Source of the DNA: Cololabis saira
Lineage: Eukaryota > Chordata > Actinopteri > Beloniformes > Belonidae
DNA: 64,000 bases
Reading direction: 5' to 3'
Assembly: GCF_033807715.1 (NCBI RefSeq)
Contig: NC_084592.1
Location: forward strand, 28,218,419 to 28,282,418
Shown here: piece by piece, positions 49,842-60,386 of the stretch
How positions within the stretch are numbered: the stretch's first letter is position 1
Layout: each line of letters starts with the position of its first letter
The notes under the pieces: model-generated
The model's database searches: none
What the model was told of the DNA's origin: nothing
The model's input: the letters and a program-made list of their open reading frames with translations, nothing else
Program-made: the position numbers and the translations under genes

Positions 49842-50058
49842 ACTTAGACCCCCCCCTTCCCGCCCCCGTCCTGCATGTTTTAGATGCAACTCTGGTTCAG
49901 CACACCTGATTCTAATTAATGGTCCTCATTAGCTCGTCATCGAGGTCTGGACAAGTCGGTTGGTGACACAGTTACTTGTATCTTGGTGTGATGAAGCAGG
50001 GTAGCATCTAAAACATGCCGGACAGGGGGGGCTCGAGGACCAGGGTTGGGAAACACTG
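49842..50058. mobile_element. hAT-type MITE, left end degraded
   Basis: The right end read inward is CAGTGTTTCCCAACCCTGGT. Both halves carry GCATGTTTTAGATGC-like and CACACCTGATTC-like words in inverted order, as in the MITE at 34704. A direct repeat, GACTTAGA, occurs at 49841-49848 and 50058-50065, overlapping the right end, so the exact boundary is uncertain. The left terminus is replaced by poly-C. Confidence 0.7.
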
Positions 50059-50065
50059 ACTTAGA

Positions 50066-52529
50066 TGACGATCAAATCCCTATTTATAATAAATTAATCC
50101 ATTTAACTGGTTAATTCAAGGGGAGTCACATCATCTTTCTTGACACTGTGTCAACAGGTAGAAAGAAAATATGCTTTGAAATCCACTGTCACTAAAATGC
50201 TGTGTCATGTTTTAGTAATGGGCAGTAAGGTCTTTATTCACAGCTCAGTAGTCAAGTCAAGACGGTGTGAAGTGCTACATAGCTAAAGTGACCACAGATC
50301 TAATTTTGCATGAATTTATTTCATTTATATTATTTGACATAATCTTGTACATAACCCCCCTAAATGTCAAATATAGTTTTTTTTGTCGTACCTTCCTTGT
50401 AACCCTCCTATAACATACAGACATTACAGTCATGTAACTCTAATTTTACTGGCAGCACACAAACAGCTGTAAGCATGTGATAATCTTAAAAATATGTCAT
50501 AAAGGGTTAAGCAGGTGCTGGATAGCCCACTTTGTTCAGCAAGTGTCCCAATAGAAGAAGGCTATAGTCCTCATGCTTCTGGCTCACATTGGACTCCTGG
50601 CCTCTGGCCCCATCAAATCCATCAAAAAACCAAGGTCCTGGAACAAGAACTAAATTGGTGTCATGAATTTGTTATATTATTTTAATTTCTTATGGTTTGT
50701 GTGGGATATTTTTTAAAGATTTAGCTGAACTCCCCTACTTTTATATTGCTTGTTTTGTGTTATTGATCTGGTTCTCTACCTTGTAAGGATTTTTACAACC
50801 TTGTTTTTAGAAAAGGTAAAAAAATGTCCCTTCTAACAGGAGTAAATCACTCAGGTTCAGCTGAATAAATTAAGGATCTCTACACCATTTAGATGAGCCT
50901 GCACATCACCCAAATGAAGCGCACATTTTATTGACATCATTAGCGTCACCTTTGTCAGTTTGTCTAAAAGTTCTCTAATTACAGCAACGAGCCCAGACAG
51001 TATTTTTACAACAGTGGCTTGAAACTGTGAATTGTCTGTCAAGTACATGGTGAGTTGTTTCTGCAGTTGCTGGGAGCGAAAATGAGCGAGTGAACCTGTG
51101 TGGTAATCTTTCACATGTGTAACACCTTCACGGTCACAACAAAAGAGCCAGTTTCCTACTATTATCCACAAGTTTTCAGCACAAAACTTTGCTTTTAAGT
51201 CGATAAGACACAACTCAACTTGTTTGAACAGGGTAACTAATAACTGCAACAAAGCAGCAATAAAAGAAATACATATATTAATAGATAGATAAAATAAAAG
51301 AAAGAAAAAGCACTTCTTCGCACCACAGAAACAGACACGCAAGCAAAAATCATTAAGCGCACGTCTTCCGGGCTGAAGTCATCCATATGGAACAGTATTT
51401 CCTTGCATGCTGAGCGTGTTCTTCGCTCAGAGGACAGAATGAGATCACAGTGGCTGTGTCGATATTGGAAATCAATACAAGTGAAAATTATGCCTCATGC
51501 TGATGCATCAAAAAGGTTTCTATTTACATGCTATAAAAGAAATCAATAGTTCTTGATGTGAATATCTGATTTTGACATTTTTCCCTGTATATTTCAGACC
51601 TCAACCATCTGAATTGCATGCATTTTTGATCTTTTTCATCCTGGGAAAGAAAGAATTGTCAACTTTTTTAATATTCACAAATAAATAGCACCCTTTTGAT
51701 CAGTTTTGCAAAGGAGCAAATGTTTTAATGAATAATATCTTCACAAGCTGTTTTTGAAACTTCAGATGTTACACAGGCATGTGACAGGAAAAGGAATTTG
51801 TACTTGTCAATCAAAGGAAGTCGACTATTGGACAGAGATGCAAAGCGCAGCATTTGCCTGCCAAGTCAAAGACTAACCCTAACGGCATCAAAGGGGGCAC
51901 ATTACAGCTTATTTTAAATGTAAATGGATTCTCCTCGCAACATGATTGTTTTTTCCAAAGTCTTTACGAATTCCCTCCACCGTCTCTCCTTGACCTCTTT
52001 TCGTTTTCCATGGGGACCAAGGAAAAGTGCTGAGGAAAAGACTAATAATATCTTTTTTGTGACTATACTTGACCATTAAAAAGGCTGTAGTCCATTTTAT
52101 CTTCATTCGACATGTTGACTATGAAAACTGACATTTGGCTTACATACTGGATGATTGATTTGGACACTCTCCATTAGTATAACATGCAGTCATTCATTTC
52201 ATTTGTTAAAATCTGTAATGTACATGTCAAACAGGTAGAAGATATATATGAGGACAATACACAAACACAAATGATGTTATCTTCAAATCGCAACTCTTCA
52301 TTTATTGATAACAGTGATTTTACAGATTGTTATTTTTTTTACTTGTATTTTATCCATTTTTATTATCATTATGCGTTTATTTCTACAGCCTGTATCTGTG
52401 GAGCAGGGGATAGTTACTTTTAACCAAAATGTGTCCTTTAAATCACACATAGATACAAGTTTCTGGAAGCATTTTCTGCCCCTTTTGTAACTTTGGAAAA
52501 ATAAAGACAATCGCATCTCAGTGTGACGC
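50066..52529. other. Mostly single-copy tract with a decayed SINE
   Basis: At 50515-50625 there is a degraded tRNA-like SINE (GGCTATAGTCCTCATGCTTC and TTGGACTCCTGGCC). The rest has no repeat ends. One unidentified ORF is listed separately at 50857-51342. Confidence 0.5.
50857..51342 (-). CDS. Unidentified ORF, possible terminal exon
   Basis: A 161-codon open frame that I do not recognise. A plausible 3' splice site (pyrimidine-rich run then GCTGCTTTGTTGCAG, near 51245 on the minus strand) precedes the part beginning LLVTLFKQVELCLIDLKAKF. The frame then runs to a stop at 50857 with mixed, protein-like composition (for example DYHTGSLAHFRSQQLQKQLT). Codons 5' of the splice site look intronic (runs of Phe, Ile, Leu). 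It could be a real last exon, a piece of an old transposon, or chance. No partner exon was found nearby, and in this AT-rich DNA a frame this long is uncommon but not decisive. Confidence 0.22.
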   Translation of the reverse strand: MRVCFCGAKKCFFFLLFYLSINICISFIAALLQLLVTLFKQVELCLIDLKAKFCAENLWIIVGNWLFCCDREGVTHVKDYHTGSLAHFRSQQLQKQLTMYLTDNSQFQATVVKILSGLVAVIRELLDKLTKVTLMMSIKCALHLGDVQAHLNGVEILNLFS

Positions 52530-52840
52530 AGCAAAACCCGTTCGTGCCTTTGTTTGGATTACTGCAGTTCCTCATTAGCAGGGAATTATTCTGAATGGCC
52601 TCCAGTCCAAAATGGTCCAAAATGCCGCAGTGAGAATTCTCATGAGGATCAGTATGAGGAATCATAGTTGTCCTCTTAGATCCAGGTTATAATTTAAAAT
52701 TCTTTATCTTGCATATAAAGTCCTTAAGGGCTCAGCTCTTTCTTCCCGTTGGCATGCAGACACCATCTCTGCCTTGAAGATTAGTATTAAAACCTTTCTT
52801 TTCAATAAAGTTTATCGTTGGGGATGGTGTGGGTGACCTG
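52530..52840 (+). pseudogene. L2/CR1-type LINE C-terminal remnant
   Basis: Shifting frames give LDYCSSSLAG, then FKILYLAYKVLKGSA, then ISIKTFLFNKVYRW. These match the order LDYCN.LL.G ... FKILLLVYK.LNG ... LKT.LF of L2-type proteins (compare the intact copy at 5399-8185). Several frameshifts and a stop are present, so it is old. Confidence 0.6.
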
Positions 52841-53419
52841 GGCTGTAGGCTCAGACTGCTGGGGGTCATACTGTGATACACTGGGTTTTAGTCGGTTCAA
52901 TGTATATTTCAAATCGAAAATAAAAACGTACGTGTTCAAGGTAGCACACTCTGTAATTACATTGTCCTATCTTATTCTGTGTATCTTGTATCTGCTGTGT
53001 TATTTAGTTATTTTTATATGTCTGTACAGGGTTTTTGAAGTGCTTTCAACGGCACTTGTAAAAAGGCGGGTAGACACTGTCCCTGACGTTGGTTCTGCTT
53101 CAGGTTTTTTCCTTTCCACTCTCGCCAAGTGCTTGTTGAGGAGAGTTTTAGCAAAGTGAAGATTTTATGCAATCTCTTTAATTTCTTAGTAAGGTTGTTT
53201 TGACCTGGGATCTGAATTGTATTAAATTGAAGTATAGTTGGACTGCATGGCTGCACTGAACACGTTTTCTGTGTAAAGTGCATTGACATGACTTTTATTG
53301 TGAATTGGCGCGATGGAAGAAATACATCTATTCGTAACTATTCATAAACTATCTTTTTATCTTTTATATGGGTGTTGGTTTTTGGGGTGTTTTATTTCTC
53401 CTTTCTTGATTCTTGTAAA
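52841..53419. other. Probable 3' part of the LINE remnant and single-copy DNA
   Basis: Nothing else recognised. Confidence 0.35.
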
Positions 53420-53512
53420 TTACAGAGCTGAGTGAGTGAAATGGAGGTGTCAATTTCCCTATTGGAACCTCCCAAAGGCATTAATAAAGTTGTCTGAAAT
53501 CTGAATCTGAAT
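53420..53512 (+). repeat. Retroposon 3' tail
   Basis: GGCATTAATAAAGTTGTCTG followed by AATCTGAATCTGAAT, a short repeated tail of the type seen at fish non-LTR 3' ends. Confidence 0.6.
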
Positions 53513-53917
53513 ATCGAAAAATATTTGCTATTTGTTTTGTGTGATTAATGTTTGTAGAGATCGTTGGATCGATATCCACCTCCATCACATGCCAGTGTGT
53601 CCTTGGGGAGGGCCTATACTCATCGCCCAGCCACTAAGTGGTCACATGACAGTGTTCTGGTCCCATAGAGGCTGGATTAACGGGGAGGGTTGTGTCAGGA
53701 AGGGCATTTGATGAAAAAAAAGGAAGTAGCTTTTTTTTTCTATTTAAGTCTGTTGTCTTGTAGTTACATTTTACAATCTTGCAGTTCCTCTAACTGGTTC
53801 TGGGGTTTCCTCAGTGCAAACTTTTTTTTTTTTTTTTTACCTTGTCTGCACACATATTAAAGATTGATACCATGACAGTAGAAACCAAAGGTATATATAT
53901 GTGCATTATTACTGTAC

Positions 53918-53920
<3 letters not shown>
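53513..53920. other. Spacer with possible old repeat and poly-T
   Basis: GTGTCAGGAAGGGCATTTGA near 53690 resembles part of a common fish repeat. Poly-T lies at 53821-53838. No gene. Confidence 0.4.

Positions 53921-54009
<89 letters not shown>
53921..54009. repeat. (AT)n microsatellite
   Basis: About 44 AT units, self-complementary, followed by ACATACAT-type units. Confidence 0.97.
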
Positions 54010-54015
<6 letters not shown>

Positions 54016-54059
54016 CATATGCATACACATACATAAATATACACATACAAACCCAGTGA

Positions 54060-54088
54060 TTTTTTTTTTTGGGGGGGGGGGGGGGGGG
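54060..54088. repeat. Poly-T then poly-G run
   Basis: Eleven T followed by 18 G (54071-54088). A long G run can form four-stranded structures, and its length is prone to sequencing error. Confidence 0.9.
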
Positions 54089-54362
54089 TCGACATCCACT
54101 GCCAATCCAGGAAGCAGGAACACACGGAGACACACGTCAAGCACTGGAAATCTGCAACAAAAAAACCACAAACAAAACACGAAACCGGCACAGAGCTGAC
54201 CAAAACACGAACAGCAATCGACCCAAATCTTGAGATCTGATCGCAGTCTGAGCTAAGCTACCGCTACCGCTACCTAACCTGAAAAACTACAGAGCAAGCA
54301 TGCAGGTGAAAAAGCCAGTGTGTATGTCTATGTGTGTGTGTATGCGTGTATGTATATGATCA

Positions 54363-54364
<2 letters not shown>

Positions 54365-54417
<53 letters not shown>
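54365..54417. repeat. (GT)n microsatellite
   Basis: About 26 GT units at the edge of the GC-rich repeat. Confidence 0.96.
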
Positions 54418-54419
<2 letters not shown>

Positions 54420-54965
54420 ATGTTCCAAACAAATCTCCACCTGAAGTGTATCTATAGTGGGGGAGTGGGGGGAGCAACCCCGCCACCCGCGAGACCAGAG
54501 GCCGACAAGGAAGAACCCGGAACCCAGGCCACCAGCAACCCCACAGAGGGGAGAAGTAGGAGGGAGGCAACCCACCGCCTGCAAGGCCCCCCCCCTGGCG
54601 GCGGCGCGGGAAGAAGCAGCCAGAGATCCCGCGGCGGCGGACCGCGACCCAGGCAATCCCCGGCCACCCGGTCCGGGCCGGACACGTGGCCAGGAGGCCC
54701 TCACCCTTCAGGCCAACGACCCCCACCCGGCAGGGGGCCAGCCTGCCCGGAGAGACAGAGCCGCCCCGGCCGCCGACGCGGGCAGGCGCACCCGCCCCCC
54801 ACGAAAGTGGCCCTCCAAGACCAGACGGGCGCCCCGCCGCGGAGGCAGCGGGGGGGACCGGAGACGGGCCCGGAGAGAGGGAACTCCCCAACAGGGCGAC
54901 ACCCGCGCATGCCCGACAACGGAGGGCCCCAGACCCAGGCATCCCATTCATTCATCCATTCACCT
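54418..54965 (-). repeat. GC-rich dispersed repeat, copy 2 (inverted)
   Basis: On the minus strand the blocks occur in the same order as at 24585-25120: GGGATGCCTGGGTCTGGGGC, CTCTCCGGGCCCGTCTCCGG, TCTCTCCGGGCAGGCTGGCC, GCGGGTGGCGGGGTTG, then CCACTATAGATACACTTCAG. This copy is less decayed. Flanking DNA at 54089-54340 and 55085-55375 may belong to the same larger element. Open frames of up to 207 codons reflect lack of stop codons in GC-rich DNA. Confidence 0.85.
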
Positions 54966-55001
54966 ATCCGATACCTATACTAATAATAAGATATACTATA
55001 C

Positions 55002-55012
<11 letters not shown>

Positions 55013-55047
<35 letters not shown>
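55013..55047. repeat. (AAT)n microsatellite
   Basis: About 11 AAT/TAA units. Confidence 0.92.
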
Positions 55048-55048
<1 letters not shown>

Positions 55049-55091
55049 CATCTTTGTATAATATAATATTGATAAATTATTAAGTTTTGTT

Positions 55092-55129
55092 GTCCTGCCA
55101 ATGGAGGCTCAAATCCTCCATGGCAGGAC
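55092..55129. repeat. Hairpin at the start of a GC-rich block
   Basis: GTCCTGCCAATGGAGG and CCTCCATGGCAGGAC are inverted repeats with one unpaired base and a 7-base loop. It borders the GC-rich block 55130-55370. Confidence 0.85.
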
Positions 55130-55375
55130 CCTTCCACACCGCATTCTCACCGACACAGACACACAATCACGCACCGTTTCCTACTCCCCGGGGGGGTCCA
55201 GCACCGCCAGAATGCACCCCAGGCTGCACGGCGAGCCCCGCCAGGCCCGGGCATCCCGACCCACCTATCCCAGGCCGGCGAGGGAACGCGGGTGATGTGG
55301 GACCCCCTCCCGCCCCTGGTGTTGAGTGCATGTGATTAATGCCATAAAAACAGGGAGGGGGAGGGCAAACTTAAG
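55130..55375. other. GC-rich block, probably part of the dispersed repeat
   Basis: Contains GAGCCCCGCCAGGCCCGGGC and a purine-rich end (GGGAGGGGGAGGGCAAAC). No ORF of note. It may be the upstream part of copy 2. Confidence 0.5.
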
Positions 55376-58300
55376 AGTAGGAATTTGCTGATCATCATGG
55401 TAAACTTTGCAGACGCATATAACTCTAATCTTCAGTGCCCTATACCAGTGCTGGTACTCTCCCTATTGACCTGCTGTCTATCATACAGCTATGGGACAAT
55501 AATATGTATACAGTGTGTCTGTCTGTCCAACGTGTGTTTTATTGTACAGAAACAACAAAGAACAAAACCAGCTCTAAATCAAATCTACAGGAGCCAAGTT
55601 CAAAGTGCCATACAGCCACGTTTATTAACTTGAACCTTCATGGTGTTAACATGGCATGGAAAATATCATTAAAAATAAAGAAATTAAATAAAAGCACCAC
55701 AAAAAACACAATGAGGGGAAAAAATAGGACTTTTCCTTCTGTAAAATATATTTATTTCCAGTATTAGGGCCTGGCTTTTGCAAACTCCACCTCATTAATA
55801 TAATTTCACCGTTTACCTAAACATGTCTTCAAAAACTCGATATATTGACCAGCCAAACACAGTCTCTAAATTAACATGTTGAATATCAAATTGTCCATGG
55901 TCAACACTTTTCCTCTAATCCTAAACACCTAGGTCCACTCGAACGTGTACGCAATGTGAAGTGTGCCAAGATGTGAACGTGTGAAAGTGTTTTGCGTCAA
56001 GAGAAAATTTTTCTTTGAGGCTATACATATATTTATATATTCTATCAACAAAAATACTAACTGTAACCTGCGCAGAGGTCAGAGGAGAGTTCTGACTATT
56101 GGTGAAGCCGGGAAAGCTCCCGATACTCACCCTACGCTCGAAAAAAGTGAAGCAAATTAGGAATACTTTTTGTTAATGACCAGAGAAAATTCCAAGAACC
56201 TTTGTCATGTCACATCCTTTTAAATCAGGGATATGAGTATAGATTATACTTTTGTATTCAAGTGTTAATCACAAGCTTGGACTCAGATGCTGCTGATCAG
56301 AATAGTATGAGTCTCATCATAAAGATTAAACCTACTGCTGCTCCGATCATGGGCCATCTGTCCTCAGACACCTTTTATTGAACTTTGTGACTCATCTCAT
56401 TACCGCTGTTCGGGTGATTTCTCCCTGATAAACTGGGATCATTAATAGACATGCATCATGCTGACTCTTTATAAAGGCAGTGATTTTAAGGTTACACCTT
56501 GATGCCTTATGCATCTTATTTGGTACATACATTTCTGAGACCTCTGCACCACCCCCAAAATTAAAAAAAAAAGTAAAGTTTAATATCCATACTTTGATAG
56601 TATTCTTCCGATGCAGAAAAGATGCCATAATGACAGCACTACATGACTTGTTTTACAGAACAGAGGACACAAGCAGACACAGGCCCACACCGACTGAAAT
56701 TACTGATTAATGCGACACACATATTCCATTTCATTTCTGTATACGATTTTACTCTTCCTGAGACAGCTGAGCTGTCATGAATACAAATAGAACCCCTGGA
56801 AACAGTTTGTGGCTGCCACTCTCATATGAGGTATCTGCAATACTGTTGAGCATATGAAGAGAAATAATGGAAACCGGACAACCCGGATCTCATTCTTGAA
56901 GAGTTCCTTTTATTGTTTAATAATTTCTAGTCTGTTTATTGGTGATCTGACACTCAGTATGTTCATTTCAAAAAACAACTGCAATGTTCCATGACTTAAT
57001 TTATGGATAGGATGAGAAAGGACCACAGACACACATTGGGTAGTTTAAGATTGGTGCTTAAGACTGCTCTATGTAAATGTTACACATTATTAAATATTTG
57101 AAAATTCATCAAATTAATAAAGTAAACCAAAAAATGTCATGTTAAATACATAAATCCACTGTGCCGATTTGAAGCCACAGAAATCACGATGCTGACGAGT
57201 GGAGACTGACCAGCCAGCTTTATAATACTTTGCCCCAAGAATTGATACAACTCATTGTAAAGTTCTATATACATGTACGTTGTTCATTAAAAAGAATATA
57301 AATCACGTTGAGAGTTATGCTCCAATACAGAAGATAATTAAGGCCGAACTCACAGTCTGGCTGTGGTGGGCAAATCAATTAGAAGACTGTGGTACCTGGA
57401 GGTTGTCATCACTCAGTATTTATGTGTGAACAGATTAAACAAGTCCTTTACAACAAGATGTGTCCGACTGTTGACGGATATCTAGCACTGAGCTGCAGGT
57501 AATGAGAAAGCATGGAATGGAGTGTTGCATCTGTGAGGAAGGATTTATCGGACCAAGGAAGAAAGAAAATTCAGCTTCAACGAATCACAATGCATCACAC
57601 CACATTCTGAGTGGGTAAGTACTTCTTATCGCAAATGATTTTCAACCCACCCCCGGTGTCTCTGGCATAATTTGCTCCCTGCGTGTGTTACTCCAATTTC
57701 TCCTTTCACCCACATGCATTGTCCTTTTCTTTTTTATTTGTGCTCTGAACAAAAAATAACAAAAAAACTGCCAAAACTTTGCCAAACTCAAGCCTAATTT
57801 CCTTCATGGGTTTTGTTGATGAAAGTGGTTTGGAGATCAGTTGTGTGACCAGTAGCAGTTTAGGTCTTGCAGTTTGTGACCCCACTAAGGTTGCAATATG
57901 GATGAAGTGATGACGGCAAACTTACCTGAGGTTAAAGAGAGTGGATGATTTGAAAATGAGAGCCAAAAAGGAACGTCAGCATGGACACTACTTTGTCCCA
58001 TAGTAATGTCTCTAATAAAGGATCAACTAGGATGCAGAACTGATAACATTTCTTCTAGCTTGATAAATGGGCTAAACTACTGTTTAGCCCATTTTTGCTG
58101 ACACATGAAGCATTCTGAACAACGCTGCCCTCATTGACCTGGAGTTCTTTGGGTATATTGTGATTCTTTCAAGGCAAGAAAGTGTTCGGTAGATCTGCAG
58201 TACAAAGTCCCATTGTACTGATGTGGTTTACCTTCTGTACATAAAAAGCAAAAACAAGTAAAGGAATATTTTTGAAAGTCATTTTCACACAAATGTGAGA

Positions 58301-59529
58301 TGATTTTTGGAAGATGCTCTTGATACAAAGCCCGGATACAATATGCACGTTAGCTGTTGAATTTTTTTAATTAGTCTGCTTCAATATGCTGTCAAATACA
58401 TAAATTACAAACTGTCCAACATGTTCCCACCCCTCCTAGGACGGCAACTGGCTGGTAACGTCAGACCACGTATAAGCCAGCAACAGCAAGGAGCTCATGT
58501 CAGAGGTGTGGAGATGTTAACACAGATGCACTGGACCTGCATCAATCACTGAAAGGTCAGCCGAGGGAAGGCCGCGCACAGCAAATTACTATTTGGCTAG
58601 ACTCCAGGTGATTTGAATGCCCATGAGCAGAGAAACACCAAAGGGTAATCAATGCATTCAACCAGGCAATTCTGTGCATTAATTAAATTGTTCATACATT
58701 GATTTAATGATTTGCTGTGGTGAGTACTTATGTCATTGTTCCCATAATTTCTCTTCCATGGTGTATGTTTTGTTCAAGTTGCATTTGTGTGTCTCCGATC
58801 AAAACTAGACCTATATAAATTAAAACCTATATTAATCTAAGTAAGCAGTATTGTGCACCATATATTATGTAAAATAATTTTGTTTTGAGAACCTTCATCT
58901 TACACACTAAAAAAACAACTGGAAAATAATAAAGAAATGTGATGACTTAACTGACTTAAAGTTCATGTTTTTGAAAATTTTACTTCAACGAGGTTGCAGT
59001 CAGTCACGTAAACGTCAATGGAGTGCTAAAGTGTCTATAACGTACTAAATGATCGAGTGAGGTGTAAGTGCTAGTTACGCAGAGTAGATCAACAGTGAAT
59101 ACCTGCAGTTAGCGTCAACTTTTCTTCCAACGGCCAGTCTTTTCTTTACACCATGTCTAAATGATTTATGTATTTAATTAGGAGGTCAAGTGGGGAAGCA
59201 AACTGTACAGTTTATTGAAAGGAATAATCAGTCAACCGGTAACACAGGTAACAGAGTTCAGTGCACTCAGGGCTAGTTTGTTTTTGTTGAAAGGCATATA
59301 TACAAGTGAAAAAATAAAGAAAACCTGGCTGTTAATTAGTTCAATATAGGGAGATCAAAACAAAGAGTGGGACACAATGTAGAAATGTAAAAAGGAGGGA
59401 TTTAGAACATTTTCTTCATGATTAGACTGAAGGATCATCATGGTAGGGCATTGGCAAAGGAGTTCTTGGAGCCTTGTCACAAAAATTGAAGTTCATCAGA
59501 TGACCACTGGGGGCTGGATCAATCGATCG
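55376..59529. other. Long single-copy tract, no gene recognised
   Basis: About 4.1 kb, AT-rich. The part at about 56200-56540 is a candidate conserved non-coding region. A short perfect hairpin is at 58065-58094. No exon, RNA gene or transposon end could be supported. Confidence 0.45.
58065..58094. repeat. Short perfect hairpin
   Basis: Thirteen-base arms AAATGGGCTAAAC and GTTTAGCCCATTT around a 4-base loop. Confidence 0.9.
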
Positions 59530-59640
59530 ATCCATCCATCCATCCATCCATCCATCCATCCATCCATCCATCCATCCATCCATCCATCCATCCATCCATC
59601 CATCCATCCTTCCATCCATCCATCCATCCATCCATCCATC
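59530..59640. repeat. (CCAT)n microsatellite, LINE tail expansion
   Basis: About 27 CCAT units with one CCTT. It sits at the tail of a minus-oriented RTE-type repeat and probably grew from it. Confidence 0.96.
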
Positions 59641-59895
59641 TTCTAAAGCCGCTTCATCCTGTACAGGGTCACGGGGGTCTACTAGGGCCTATCCCAGCTA
59701 ATTTAAGGCGAGAGGCAGGGGTTTACCCTGGATAGGTCGCCAATCCATCGCAGGGCCACATATATAAACAAACACACTCACACCTATGGGCAATTTATGA
59801 TCCTCAGTTAACCTACTATGCATGTTTTTGGACTGTTGGAGGAAGCCGGAGTACCCGCGAGCATGCAAGCACAGGGAGAACATGCAAACACACCC
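59641..59895 (-). repeat. RTE-type repeat 3' end
   Basis: GGGTCACGGGGGTCTACTAG, CCTATCCCAGCTAATTTAAG, TCGCCAATCCATCGCAGGGC and GGACTGTTGGAGGAAGCCGG are hallmarks of a very common fish repeat with a CCATCC tail, here in minus orientation. Confidence 0.82.
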
Positions 59896-60050
59896 ATCCA
59901 ACCACCCACCCACCCATCCATCCATCCATTTTCTACACCTGCTCAATCCTATACAGGGTTGCGGGGGTCTGCTGGATCCTATCTCAGTTCATTACAGGCG
60001 AGAGGCAGGGGTTACACCCTGGACAGGTCCCCAGTGGGCTGCATTCAAGA
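59896..60050 (-). repeat. RTE-type repeat 3' end, second tandem copy
   Basis: A fresh CCATCCATCC tail followed by TTTTCTACACCTGCTCAATC, GGGTTGCGGGGGTCTGCTGG and ACACCCTGGACAGGTCCCCA. Same family as the neighbour to the left, so two insertions lie head to tail. Confidence 0.8.
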
Positions 60051-60069
60051 GGGAGTCAATCTCCAATGA

Positions 60070-60386
60070 CTCCCATGTATTAATCTCCAGTTTTGCAGCA
60101 GAAATGAACTCCACACCAGGGCTGCTGAAACTCTCATTTGATTTAAGTCAAGTTTGAAAACCTTTTTATTTACTGTTGCATTTCAGTAATCCACCATAAT
60201 ATAGTACAACCTTTATTTGTTGTATCTCATTTGCTTAATTCTTTTTTACTTATGTCTGTCTTTCTTTAATTTTTGCTTTTAAACTATTTTACTGTTGAGT
60301 GCATTTTTTAAAATCTTTTCATGAAAAGCACTTTCTATTGTCTTATACATGAAATGTGGTATACAAAGAAACTTGCCTTGCCTTAC
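60070..60386 (+). repeat. L2-type LINE 3'-end fragment
   Basis: A decayed KTFLF-like coding end (about 60145-60170) is followed by TTTTCATGAAAAGCACTTTC, GTGGTATACAAAGAAACTTG and a CCTTGCCTTAC tail. This is the CTTGC-type tail of fish L2 copies. Confidence 0.7.

Noticed and set aside
53811..54203. Ile-Tyr-rich ORFs around 53811-54203
   Set aside because: Translations of the (AT)n run.
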